Positions 22,352 to 33,148 of a DNA stretch of 64,000 nucleotides are shown here, piece by piece. Source of the stretch: Phycomyces nitens (Eukaryota; Mucoromycota; Mucoromycetes; Mucorales; Phycomycetaceae); contig JAHRBC010000005.1 in the NCBI GenBank assembly GCA_022702545.1, positions 3,162,001-3,226,000 of the forward strand. Reading direction: 5' to 3'. Position 1 is the stretch's first letter; each line of letters opens with the position of its first letter. Made by a program: the position numbers and the translations under genes. A model generated the notes under the pieces. The model did no database searches, was not told where the DNA came from, and saw nothing but the letters and a program-made list of their open reading frames with translations.

Positions 22352-23540
22352 ATGGTTAACCAAAGAAGATCGATTGCTCCTCGTCCCACTCCTGCTCCTG
22401 CTCTCACTCCTGCCAACATGGAGCAAATTGTCGAGATGCTCTCTGGAATTCAAGACAACATGACCAGAGTGGAAGATAAGGTCACCAATGTAGAAGGCGA
22501 GTTGGTGACCTCCAACACCAAACTGGTAACGATGGATGCCAGACTTGGTGTCATCATTGCTGGAACCCGTGAAGCCATTAAGGCCATTGACAATTTTGGA
22601 GAAGAGGTTCCTGCCACTGCCACCAGTGAACCCAGCAATGTTGCGGTTGTGGAGGCCATTGGTTTGGCTGGACCCAGCCATAAAACATCAGTGGAGGTCA
22701 ATGTAAGTATTATACCTTATACTATATTATCAATTCATTAACTTGTTTACTATATCAGAGAAAGATCCGTGAGTTCTTGTGGGAGCCAAATTTCCATGCA
22801 AATACTCCAGCAGAGATCTTGGCCAACACTAACAAGCCCAGGTGGAACACGGATGTTCACTTTAATGTGACTCCAAACAAGGAGTTAGTGAACAGGCTTC
22901 TTGTCGTCCTGGAGCGCAAGTTTGCTGGTGATGGGATGAGAACCAAGGATCTTTGTGATAAGCTCCACAAAAACTTCATCAACAGATGCAAACAGGAGAA
23001 GATCTCTGCTGCTGCAAAAGAGATCACGAACACACGTTCACGGAGAGCCAGACGTGCTGGTGAAGTAAGTTATCCTTGATATATTAAAAATCTATTCCAA
23101 AAAATAATAACAAGGTTATTATTAGAACCACAAGCGCCGAACAAAGGCATACGGCAGCAACATGGTTGCCATCAACCAAGAGATGGGCCGGGATTGTGCC
23201 AATGCACTCCCCAAGGAAGCAATGTCCGGAGGAGAATCGGATGACGAAGTCTCCGAAACTGGAAGAAGACGTGTGATTCGGACCGTCCGCCCAAGTTGGA
23301 GAAGCGATGAAGTGAGTTGTTGAGCTGATTATAAATAATATTTTGGATGACTTTAGATTACTAATGTGCAATTGATAGTACAACCGATTTATCCAAGTCA
23401 TTGATAGATTCGTTGGTCTCCAACTTGGAACAAACTCTCACCAGTTGCTGTCAAGGGTTTATGGCAGAACTGTGGACGTGGCAGTCCCGACCAATTTAAA
23501 TCCCAGTCTTGCTCAGTGGGCTCTTAGACATGGGCTTTAA
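22352..23540 (+). CDS. TnA-2 accessory gene, four exons
   Basis: Exons 22352-22702, 22759-23064, 23126-23311 and 23379-23540, all joined in phase 0, encode 334 residues. Exon 1 starts MVNQRRSIAPRP and has a predicted coiled coil (VEDKVTNVEGELVTSNTKL). Exon 2 is the conserved core (FLWEPNF, RWNTDVHFN, PNKELVNRLL, LHKNFINRCK). Exon 3 contains SGGESDDEVSE and VRPSWRSDE. Exon 4 ends ALRHGL. It converges with the transposase, stops 127 bp apart. I do not recognise the family. A DNA-binding partner role like plant TNPA is an inference from context. Exon 2 and exon 3 lengths (306 and 186 nt) recur in other copies. Confidence 0.85.
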
Positions 23541-23666
23541 TAAAATAATTTTTTTTATCTCTCCATCTATTTTTTTTTGACACGCGTTACGTTTTGACGA
23601 CATTTATAAAGGCAATGCTATTTCTGTTTGTTCTTTATAAAAGAGAAAAGATATTTATTATTTTTA

Positions 23667-26600
23667 TTACACGCAAAGTTTCTTTGGCAAAGGAATGACC
23701 AGCATCCTCTTTATACCATTTCGGCTTGTGTGTGTGGCAGTCGCAACTTCCAAAAGAAGGCGATGCACTGGCAAGATGCACTCATTGGTAGCAGGAGAAA
23801 AACTGGGCAAACAGATGTCAACACCTTCATCTTCGCGTGATCGTTCATAACAGACACCATTCCATCGCACAAAGGCAAAGACATGCTGGCTTTGATAGCC
23901 ACGACGATTTAAACGGACAGAGGCAGAGAGAGGCGGCGTAAACTGATGAACAAAAATATACTGTATCTGCCCAGTATAGGCGGTCTGGTTCTCACCAGTG
24001 CTGCTACCAAACAAAGCTTGTACACGAGATCCACCATTTCCAGAGCTATTGTGTCCACGATAAACTTGGCCAAGGAGATTTATCGATTTCAGCTTCACAA
24101 TCTGATTGTCAACAAACAACAAAGAAGAAGTGGCATGTTGATAATGCTGGAGGGTGTCAATGTCATATGTATCCACATAGTAAGCCAACAATTGAGGATA
24201 GTCAATATCACTCATTTTTGTGGCAGACTTTTGAAGCAGAGGAAACGCAGAGGGGGAAGAGGCTCGTTACCCTTGATTGGGAATTCAGAATTCTCTGAAG
24301 CTTCGATGAAATCCAGCAATCTGAACGGGCGTCGTGTTGGTGTTGGTGTGGGTGTGGGTGTGGGGGTAGGGATAGAGGCAGAGGTGGAGGCAGAGAGGAG
24401 GTTTGAAAAGAGAGGAGTGAAGATGTCTTGGCTTGGAGATTGTAGAACAGCATTGACATAATCATTCTTGAATACGTCCTGGACAAATTTCTGCATGTAG
24501 GTTGCCTCAAACCCATTCTTTCCATTCGTGCTCACGTTCTTTAGCAATCCGTTGTACCTCTCAAACCCAAAGAGCCAATAGCCGTACACCGGTCCAAAAT
24601 CATTGATGGTCTTATGAAGATGGAGGTGCAGGTGCATGTTGCAGGTGAGAAGACTTGGAGGGTAAAGGCGCTTGCACTCTTGGCAGAATTGCTGAAGGTG
24701 GTGATGGGCATTGTCAACATCCTGGAAGGACACAGATGGCTTGACAATCAGGCGGCAGGCATCCACAAAGTTCATCCAACTGTTAAACTTTTGACGCAGG
24801 AGAACAGGCTTCAATGCAACAGGCGAATATACCAGCATCCAAGATTTCCACTCGTCTGCTTTCATGAATGGAAATCCCCTGGCAATCTTTGTCTTTAGTG
24901 AACTGTAATCACTTGGCAGCTCCATGGTGTCTGCTATCTCCTGCATCACAAGAAGATCGTCATTGGACAAATCACCACCAGAGATCCAGTTTTCAACCAT
25001 TCTCTTGGCGGTTCCCAGGAAGAGGTTGTGCATGGGGTCCACCACAGTTGCGCGGACAAGATCAAGATACTGGAGGCGGTGAAGCTCTGACCATCGTACA
25101 CCATTCTCAACTTCAAGTCCATGCCTTTCGGAAATCGTCTGGGCATCTTTCCAAAGTGTTGCATGGTGTCTGTTGTCAACTGATGTCCGAAGAGACCATT
25201 GTGAATAGTCAAATCCACGGAAATCCACCTGGTTTGACCCCTCCAAACGAGAGAACTGACGATTGCACTTGTAGCATGCATTGGTGCTGTTGTGTGCCGT
25301 AAACCCACTCGTCTTCCTTGCAGCTGGGATATCGCACGCCACCATCAACAATGCAGCACGGACATTGACACCAGACGGGCACTCGTAGGTCGGGATCCTT
25401 ATTCCAACAAACAACTGCTCCAGTTCATTGACCAACGGCTTGAGATAACTGTTGATCTCATCTGTCTTTGGCTCCTTGGGTCCAGGCATCAGACCGACGA
25501 GAATAGTATTTTTGGCCTTGAACCTTTCCTCCCTAGGCAAATTATTGATTACAAGATAGATGGCACCACAAGAATAGCTGATTCCATCAAAGGGCTGGAA
25601 CCAGTCAATGTTCAGTGTCAGCATCAAAGAACGTGGATCTGCAACGAACGAAACACCACCCATGTCCTGGAGACCCTTCCACATTGCACCATCGTAGATA
25701 TCGCACATGGTGTCTACAACTTTTAGCTCCTGGTTCCAGTGACGAATCTTGGTCTCAAAATCCGGGCGGAGGAAAAGGACTCTCAACGCCTGCTTGACGG
25801 ACTGATAGACGTACGATCTCTTGGCAACCAAAGCACCAGATGACGATTGCTTCATCAATTGACAACCACATACAGATTGGGAACCGAGCTTAGCAGAATC
25901 GCACCGAAGTGGAGCAGACCCAGCTTCCTCATACACCGTGTGGCAATCCTGGCACACAACGAATCTCTTTACACCCTTGGTCAAGGCAGTGAAACCCGTC
26001 ATGCTTTGGAGACCAGAAAGGCTTGAGGGCAATTGGAAGTCCTGTCCGTAAATCGTCAAGAGTTTGTTGATGAACTCAATCAAGACAACAGCACCCTTAT
26101 CGACCACATAACGGGATGCAAACAGAACAACGAAAATGGCAATTGCTCTGTGCACTGGGTTTTTGGGCATACCAGGAGTAGCAAAAGGGTCTATTATTTA
26201 AAAAGGAAAATTATTAACACTCAATTTTTGCTTGCTTTTGTATTATAGCTATTCAATACTGACCTTCACTATCAAACTCCTCGACCTCAATCTCCTCGAC
26301 ATCGGCTTCATCATCACTGTCATTGTCAGAGTCGTTGGTGATTTCGGCACCATCGCCATTGACCTCATTGTCAAGTTGATCGGCATCAACCATTTGGTCA
26401 TAATCCCCAAAAGGTAAGCTGGGCTGACTGTCAACTGCCACGGATTCGGATTCAATAATCGGCATTGCTGCAAATATGGGTTAGATTAGTTTATTACTCT
26501 GCACTGGTTTTCAAATAAATATATTTTACCCTCAACGTCCAAATCCATCATATCACTTTGTGTGCCTGAGTTCAATTGAAAAATACAAGTTATTATTGCG

Positions 26601-26780
26601 CAGTAAATGAAAATTAACACTAGTATACATACTGCTCTCAAATTCGCCAGTTTCTTCAGTTCTTGCTCTCTTACTATGGCGTTGGTAAGTGCGCTTGGAT
26701 ACAATAGTGAATCCTTGCTGGTTATTGCTGCATTTGTTGCAGTAACAGGCAGTAGTGTTTTGTGCGGAAATAGAAGACAT
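23667..26780 (-). pseudogene. TnA-2 transposase, four exons, one frameshift
   Basis: Exons 26780-26633 (148 nt), 26565-26530 (36 nt), 26467-26264 and 26190-23667. Exon 1 encodes a Cys/His finger (CYCNKCSNN, SKRTYQRH), exons 2-3 an acidic stretch. Exon 4 holds the CACTA/Tnp2-like core: LNIDWFQPFDG, DIPAARKTSGF, CYKCNRQFSRL, VDPMHNLFLGTAKRM, and FGFERYNGLLKN. A frameshift at the G run 24252-24256 separates the last 180 residues (MSDIDYPQLL to IPLPKKLCV) from the rest; one more base would join them. Exons 1 and 2 have exactly the lengths found in TnA-3. Expected role is cutting at the CACTG termini. Confidence 0.88.
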
Positions 26781-27920
26781 AGTTTATATTATTTGATTGT
26801 GAGATAAAAAAGGAAACAAGTGCTACATATTTTTATTTGCTGTCATTTTATAGACAAGAAAAAGGCTATTGTTCTTTGATCCTTTGCCCGAACCAATAGG
26901 ATGCATCAAAATTATACTTTTTATTTTTAAAAAAAATAATGTCTGAGATGAAAAAAAGCTCTATGTTTCTAGTACCCATCTGCACCATTTATACTAGGTG
27001 AAATCGAGGGGTTTTTCCAGTGTTCACATCCCATACAAGCACAAACGCCTGTCATAAATGCAATCGTCAGTTCACTCAGTTAGCTGGCACAAGCTCTGTT
27101 GATTATTCTGGATTCGACTTTTCAAAGTGGCTCCTTCGCACTAGAGATGATAATCGTAAGGATGCTGAGGTCTGGAGAAATGCAGCCACTCAAACTGAGA
27201 GGCAGTGCCTTGAAGTTGCCAGTGGTGTTTGCTGGTCTGAACTGCATCGTCTCCAGTACTTTGACGTTGTCCGCTGCATGATCATCGATCCAATGCATAA
27301 TCTTTTCTTAGGCACTGCCAAGAGGATGATGGAGAGATGGGTTGCAGATGGAGTAATCAACAATAAGAGTTTTGTTGCCATGCAGAAGATGGTAGAGAAG
27401 ATGGTGTTGCCTGCAGACTACACAACATTAAGGACGAAGATTGGAAAGGGATTCCCCTTTATGAAAGCTGATGAGTGGAAATCGTGGTGCTTGGTGTACT
27501 CTCCCGTGGTGTTAAAAAACGTGCTGACAATGCCAAAATTCAAGAACTGGATGTTTTTTGTCAATGCTTGCCGTTGTCTGACAAAGCCAAGTATCTCTGA
27601 GGACGATATTGAGGAAGCGCATCATAATCTAGAGCAGTTTGGTAAAGGTTGTGAGCAACTGTATGAGCCTGACCTCCTCTCTCCAAACATGCACCTACAC
27701 ACCCAGGGAGTTTCGTTTCCTTTTATAGTAAAAATTCCTCTCCCAGCCAATTAGATAACTCAAAATGGTGGAAATTCAATTTTTTTATTAAAAATCTGCG
27801 TTTCAAACACCAGAATCGATTGAAGCCACGACAGGATTTTTTTTCATCCAATAAAATAGCATCGGAACTTCGGTTGCAAAAATGAGTCACCAAAAAGGCA
27901 AAATGGAATTTATTTTATTT

Positions 27921-30896
27921 TTATAAGTTGTTTTTGTGTGACAATGCCCACCAGAAGGTGCCAAACTTGCTGGTGTTGATTAAATTAAAGTGATCAGATC
28001 TTCTTGAAATGTCAAGCATTTCTATGAACTGACATTCTGTTTCTCTAATAATTGATTTTGTCTGCAGCAGTTTTTCGGCATACAGATTTCCACTGCGATC
28101 TTTTCTGCAAGTGTGATAGACACTAAGGCTTGCATCTTTATCACTGGATGGGCAAAATCTGGTGACTTGGCCTTGATCACACCAAAGAGCGTATTCAATG
28201 ATGGTGTAAACACCATTTGTACTGTCAAACTTGGCGACCTCTCCAATAAGCAGGTTGTTGCTGCTGTTTTTAAAGATGCCAGTGGATCCAACCTTCATCG
28301 TTTTCTCATTGTCATCATTGTCAGCAAAGTCTCTTATTGTCGAGCCAAAGGAAGCAGAACTTCCAAGAACTTTGTGAGAAGCTTTGACAGGATTGACAAT
28401 GTCCGCCACCAACCAAGAACCACCACTCAGGATATGATAAGCCATCATTCTTTTTGCAAAAGCAACAGCAACATCTTTAGAAGGATTATGTCTATTCGTC
28501 CGGAAAAGACACTCTCTGATAAACTTATTGAATTGCTCACCCTTTTCTGTTTCGTAGAAAATTGGGGAGCCAAAACGATAAATGTCATCAACAAGATGAT
28601 GCATAATATGCATTTTGCTGGAATTATAGATGCTGTGACCTGATCTTGTTGGACGTTTCTGTTTGATGAAGGCATTGTGATATAACACGGAAAGACGAAG
28701 ATCATTGTATGTCGATGCAATTTGTCTCAGGTACAGATTTGAGTTGGACTTGATTCTACTGACATAGGAAAGCAAAGCCAACTTGCCCAGGTTTTCAAAA
28801 CATGCTTTTATCAGCATGATTCCTTCGTCAGGTCTAATCTCTCCAGAGTCAATCAATTGATTCAACAAAATTGGAATTTGCTGGATAAGAATTTTGTAGT
28901 CTCTGCCCAAGAAAGAACCGTGTAAGCGAAGAGAGGAACGAAGTCTTCTTGAGAAACCATTTAAAATATATCCATGGAGTCTTGATTCGAGGATACTTTT
29001 CTCGGCAGGTTTCAAATGATCTCCGAGCAGACATTTCACTAAAGCTTTGCCTACACCAAGCATGATTGTATGAAGAAGCTCAATGGGGCAGTCCTTCATT
29101 GTATCAAAAGACTTTAGCTTCAGCAAAGCTTGGCCGCCAACAAGTTTATACCCTGCCTCAGCATCGACCAACAACGTCTTATCTCCACCGGAAGCCACAT
29201 ACTGAGCATGCATTTGAGCAACAACATCTTCAGATCTTGGAGCACAATGATAGTCGCTACCATCTACTGTTCCCGGTGTCTTCAGCTCCCAAACACACTT
29301 GCGACAAGGCATCTTCGATATCGCACCGCGACTTGAGGCAATTTCCGAGTGGCGAGCATTATCAGCAGTGATAAACTGTAGTGGAGCAACAACGACGACA
29401 CCCTCACTACTAGGCAAAAACATTTCGACTCCTTTTTCCAACAAAACAAGATCATTGACAATTGCAGGGAGCATCTGCATTGCGGACAGCAAATGATCGG
29501 TACATATGAATGCAGTGTTTTGGAGGGTATGCCTTTCGGAAAGAGGTAAGGCAGCAGGAACCATGATCCAACTATCAAACTTGTTGTGCTTTTTGGTTCG
29601 GTTTCCACTCATATCATCAGTAAAGAAATTCAAAGGAATTACTTTCACGGGCATGAATTTACGAGTGGGAGACAGAGAAGGACGTTTGAGTGGGTTTGGC
29701 ATGGTGATTTTACTCATAATGGTGGTAGATATGGCATGAAGATCAGGATTACCAAGAACATTACTTTCAAAGTTCAAGGACAATGTTTCAGGACAATTGC
29801 AAACAATGCTTGAAATTTTCCCAGTTTCGACAGAAGTTTTCTCAGGCATATTGTGGAGGTAGAGCGTATTATTGACAGTGACAACTTGATAACCCTCAGC
29901 CATAATGGTTGAATGATTCAGTGTATAGAATCTGTCCACAATCATTTGCATTTGACCAGCCTCGACAAGATCACCGACCCAGATATCTTTCACCGTACTA
30001 TTCATCTGAATAGACACCATTGGATGCTGAAACAAGCTTTCAGTTTTCCATTTCTGCGACTGGTAGCTATCCACAAGCTCGCCTTCAGTATGATCAGGAA
30101 GTTTTGACAGATGATCAGTGACTGAAGGGTTTGCAACCAGCAACTTCAGCACCTCGGAAGGAGGATTCATATGGAAAGTCAAGATTTGTTCAACTTCTTG
30201 ACCATTGACAGTTTTTTGAACCTTAACCTTGTGCTCTGTCTGTTTTAGCAAGGGAATCTGGTTCTTCGTTCTTCTCTTATTATCAAAGTTGAATATAGAA
30301 TCAGCTGCAGGTACTTTTGCTTCAGGATAATCAACCTTGGCTTTCGTAACATCATTGAGAAGCTTTATGATGTCTTTCATCAAACTTTGCGAGATGTCTC
30401 CTCCAGATCGATAGTAGAATTGATACACCAATTGGTGTATCTTGTCTCTGAAAGGAAAAAACTCTCCATTGGCAACAATTGGTATTTGATCCTCAATCTC
30501 GTTGGCTACTGCTTCAGGTTCATTACCAACATATTCCGTGAATGTAACGTTTTCATCCAAAAGTTTGTCTTCATCCTCTTCCTCATCCACAGAATTGCGA
30601 TATCTGGCCTCGTCGTTTTCATGGAACACCATGTCACTGAGATTGACAGGAACAGGGTCAACTGAGGCAGAGGAGGAGATATCTACCAATGGTTGTTCAT
30701 TATTGAAAAAGTTGTTGTTTGGTGTCATGAGTGTTCTGAACTTCAGGGTGGAGGACTGGCCGGTCTCTGTAGATCTATGGGTTGTTTTCTTATGACGTCC
30801 AAGATCACTTGGGTATTGGAAGCGCTTGCCACAATTGTTCAATTCACAAACGTGCTTTTTAGCAACGTTTTCGGTCTGGTTAAATTGGCTGTTCAT
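27921..30896 (-). CDS. TnB-1 transposase-like protein with C2H2 finger
   Basis: Uninterrupted 991-residue frame with no intron. A classical C2H2 finger lies at residues 16-42 (CELNNCGKRF, then HKKTTH). The central region has FFTDDMSGNRTKKHN, ITADNARHSE, a CRKC pair and PIELLHTIMLGVGKAL; toward the C terminus is FYETEKGEQFNKFIRE, followed by NRHNPSKD. The acidic residues in DDMSGN and YETEKGE are candidate catalytic residues, analogous to the D and E of CACTA transposases. TnB-2 shares all these motifs though the proteins are clearly diverged. Such DD(T/M)SGN proteins with C2H2 fingers are, as I recall, common as unannotated fungal proteins. The gene looks intact. Confidence 0.75.
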   Translation of the reverse strand: MNSQFNQTENVAKKHVCELNNCGKRFQYPSDLGRHKKTTHRSTETGQSSTLKFRTLMTPNNNFFNNEQPLVDISSSASVDPVPVNLSDMVFHENDEARYRNSVDEEEDEDKLLDENVTFTEYVGNEPEAVANEIEDQIPIVANGEFFPFRDKIHQLVYQFYYRSGGDISQSLMKDIIKLLNDVTKAKVDYPEAKVPAADSIFNFDNKRRTKNQIPLLKQTEHKVKVQKTVNGQEVEQILTFHMNPPSEVLKLLVANPSVTDHLSKLPDHTEGELVDSYQSQKWKTESLFQHPMVSIQMNSTVKDIWVGDLVEAGQMQMIVDRFYTLNHSTIMAEGYQVVTVNNTLYLHNMPEKTSVETGKISSIVCNCPETLSLNFESNVLGNPDLHAISTTIMSKITMPNPLKRPSLSPTRKFMPVKVIPLNFFTDDMSGNRTKKHNKFDSWIMVPAALPLSERHTLQNTAFICTDHLLSAMQMLPAIVNDLVLLEKGVEMFLPSSEGVVVVAPLQFITADNARHSEIASSRGAISKMPCRKCVWELKTPGTVDGSDYHCAPRSEDVVAQMHAQYVASGGDKTLLVDAEAGYKLVGGQALLKLKSFDTMKDCPIELLHTIMLGVGKALVKCLLGDHLKPAEKSILESRLHGYILNGFSRRLRSSLRLHGSFLGRDYKILIQQIPILLNQLIDSGEIRPDEGIMLIKACFENLGKLALLSYVSRIKSNSNLYLRQIASTYNDLRLSVLYHNAFIKQKRPTRSGHSIYNSSKMHIMHHLVDDIYRFGSPIFYETEKGEQFNKFIRECLFRTNRHNPSKDVAVAFAKRMMAYHILSGGSWLVADIVNPVKASHKVLGSSASFGSTIRDFADNDDNEKTMKVGSTGIFKNSSNNLLIGEVAKFDSTNGVYTIIEYALWCDQGQVTRFCPSSDKDASLSVYHTCRKDRSGNLYAEKLLQTKSIIRETECQFIEMLDISRRSDHFNLINTSKFGTFWWALSHKNNL

Positions 30897-31071
30897 TGTT
30901 CAGGGAAGTAAATAAGGTACAAAACTGATTTGTCTTTGGACGATTTGTCAATTTAATTTATACCATAAATTTGAACTGCAGCAATCTTTCTAGCAGGTTC
31001 TTTATTTATTTATTTTTTATTTATTTTTTTATTTCTTTTCTTTTCTTTCTGCTTCTTCAACATTTTTTATG

Positions 31072-31688
31072 GTAAGTGATTTTCGTTTGACCCCTACTTT
31101 GTAACAAATTATATATAACAAAGCTTCTTTTTCTGTCTCTATTAAATAGACTACTCGAGCCTGCTTTATGTTGCTGTAAGATATTCAAGTCTGCACTGTG
31201 TTCAACTAAAAACTAAATGAATGTCTTCTTTTATAATAGGCATTTCGTTTACAGTTTGAGATAGCAGTAGCTCATTCAATGTACAAGGCCCATCTATTGC
31301 CCATCCTCTTTGTTTAAGGTGTGTATAAGACTCCTATATATCTAGCAACAAATATAATGACGCGTTTTTAAAGAGTTGCTGCATAAAATATTATAAGATA
31401 TAAAATTAAACACTTTATTCCCTATGTATTCTTGTTGATTATTAACTTTCATACTTCTTTTGTTAGATAAAATCAACTGTGAACAATATGTATGGTAAGG
31501 TAGTGTGTACATTATCATCTATCTATTCGAGTTTTGTTTGCTAATTATCATTAGTTAGGTTTGTATATACTATCTTGTCCAGACATTCTATCAAATAATG
31601 GATACCGCTCTCCTGCCTTTTGGGTCAGACTTATTTGATTCTGCACTCATTCATATCATCTTGAAAGAGCATCAAGCAACTGACAAGG
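31072..31688 (+). other. TnB-1 divergent exon array
   Basis: Plus-strand introns in series: GTAAGTGAT (31072) to AAATAG, GTAAGATAT to ATAATAG, GTGTGTATA to TTGTTAG, GTAAGGTAG to TGTCCAG and GTAGGAATG (31689). Exons are 26-105 nt. Lengths and stops do not give a long frame. It is divergent from the transposase gene, whose ATG is at 30896. I see no sequence similarity to the TnA arrays beyond the architecture. Confidence 0.5.
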
Positions 31689-31739
31689 TAGGAATGCCCT
31701 CATTGCATCATTTTATGAAAGAAACCCCTGGCCCAAAGC

Positions 31740-32112
31740 TATGAGAATTTTATCCAATAAAAATCATTTGTAAACCTATAAATCTATCCAATGAATGCTG
31801 TCTATAATTTGTACTATCAATAATTTTTGCATTTTGATTTGCAATTTTGATTTTTTTGGAAAAAATATCTCTCCCAATAATTACTATATTAAGAATAATC
31901 AAAAAATATGAGTTTTGAAAACCCGAAAATAATCCTTGTTGGTGAAATTCTATCCAATGAGAACTGTTATAAACTGTATTATTAATGCTTTATTTCTGCA
32001 TTGTTATTGGCTGTTGAGATTAAATAGGTGCAAAAAACTCTCCCAAAAATTACTATATATGGATGTCCAAAAAGAAATGAGCTTTTAAAACCCGAAATAC
32101 TCCTTGGGTGTG
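31740..32112 (+). repeat. TnB-1 subterminal tandem duplication
   Basis: CTCCCAATAATTACTATAT near 31872 and CTCCCAAAAATTACTATAT near 32040 begin two related units about 168 bp apart. Both continue to GAAAACCCGAAA or AAAACCCGAAA and CCTTG; the second unit ends as the element terminus. Confidence 0.65.
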
Positions 32113-33148
32113 TACATTTTCACCTTTGTGAAACCATTCTGGACTTTGGGCCAGTTTACAGTTACTGGCTTTTTGGTTTCGAGAGGTACAATAGTATACT
32201 CAAGAACATCAACACCAACAGGAGAAGTGGTTTTGAGGCCACGTATATGAGAAGTTTCATTGAGGATACAAGAAAGGGAGATTTTGTTTGTGATTTCCTA
32301 GACACACCAAGTGGACAATACTTCTCAGACGTATTTAGCAAGTTGACCATCCATCAAGACATCACCTCAACCCAAATTCCGTACCTTGATTTGTCTGCCT
32401 TCTCATTGCTAGAATTCCTTGAATTTGCAGAGAACCCATCGTTAACAGTCCACGGTAACGAGCCTTTGCCACCATCAACTCTGCCATTGAAAAAGAAACC
32501 AATGAGCATGATGCCTAGACTGGAATACAATTGTCTAGTGGAGTATTACCAGGTTGTCCATGGGGACAAAAACATTAACAGCTGCAAAGACACCATGGCC
32601 TTGACCACTTTTGTCAATGACCGGATTGAAATGCTTGCGTCAATCAACATCATGGGCCAAATATTCAAAGGAAGGAGTGGTAAACGTCAAAATGGGTCAT
32701 ACATCCAAGCATTGTTTGTTGAGGAAAAGACCGAGGCAGTGTATGCGTATGTTGGAGAGATTCAGTATCTATTTGTTCACACATTTAGTCCTGCTGTTTC
32801 TTCTTCGCATCGTGGAAATGCCTACAACAGTCAACACACTTTTGCTTTTGTAAACTGGTTCAAGACCACATCAGACACCACCAGAGAGGCTGAAGGAATT
32901 GAGGTTCACAAGGATGAATTTTTGGCTCTTGACTTTCAAAGCATTCTTCCTGTCCATCGGATTCTCCTGCCTGTTGCAATTGTGGATTATAAATCTAGTA
33001 GTAACATTAACAAAAAACTAGTTGTCCCTTTGCCTAGAAAGGTTTCCGCCTAAATATATTTATCTTATCTCTCTTGTTCTTAATCATAACTTCATAGTTT
33101 GTTTTGCGAATCATGTGTTTAAAAAGTAAAAAAGACAAAAACAAAGAT

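Larger units (their letters stand above)
20656..27022 (-). mobile_element. TnA-2, complete CACTA-like element
   Basis: 6367 bp, starting CACTGCAAAAG and ending CTTTTTCCAGTG-like (GTTTTTCCAGTG at 27011-27022), with 3-bp duplication TTC (20653-20655 and 27023-27025) inside the TnA-1 transposase exon. Gene order on the minus strand: transposase (26780 to 23667); the accessory gene (22352-23540, +) converges on it, and a divergent exon array (-) lies at 21240-22000. It is the best-bounded copy of the family. Confidence 0.95.
27698..32112 (-). mobile_element. TnB-1, C2H2-transposase element
   Basis: 4415 bp inserted in the TnA-1 transposase exon. Termini start CACACCCAGGGAGT and end (complement) CACACCCAAGGAGT. 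The duplicated target is TA (27696-27697 and 32113-32114), and removing the element restores a CTA-CAT codon pair. The left side carries one transposase gene, the right side a divergent exon array and a 168-bp subterminal tandem duplication. TnB-2 has the same layout and CACACC ends. It does not match the termini of TnA. Placement within the CMC group is a guess. Confidence 0.88.
19189..33053 (+). pseudogene. TnA-1 transposase, interrupted twice
   Basis: Exons 19189-19333, 19410-19487, 19549-19704, then 19787-20655, 27026-27697 and 32115-33053 once insertions are discounted. Exon 1 has a Cys-rich finger (CRCSIC, RGFDFL, then HML), exons 2 and 3 are acidic. The main exon has CACTA-type (Tnp2-like) transposase features: D in LNIDWFQPFDG, DIPAARK, the CHKCNRQF pair, D in IDPMHNLFLGTAKRM, E in GFERYNSILKN. 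TnA-2 enters exactly at a GGG-TTC codon pair and TnB-1 at a CTA codon; the frame is perfect across both joins. Apart from the insertions I see no stop or frameshift, so it was intact when hit. Confidence 0.88.

Noticed and set aside
23946..24461. A 171-codon frame with a Gly-Val repeat
   Set aside because: It is the antisense of the TnA-2 transposase; the Gly-Val run is the complement of a Thr-Pro repeat in the real protein.
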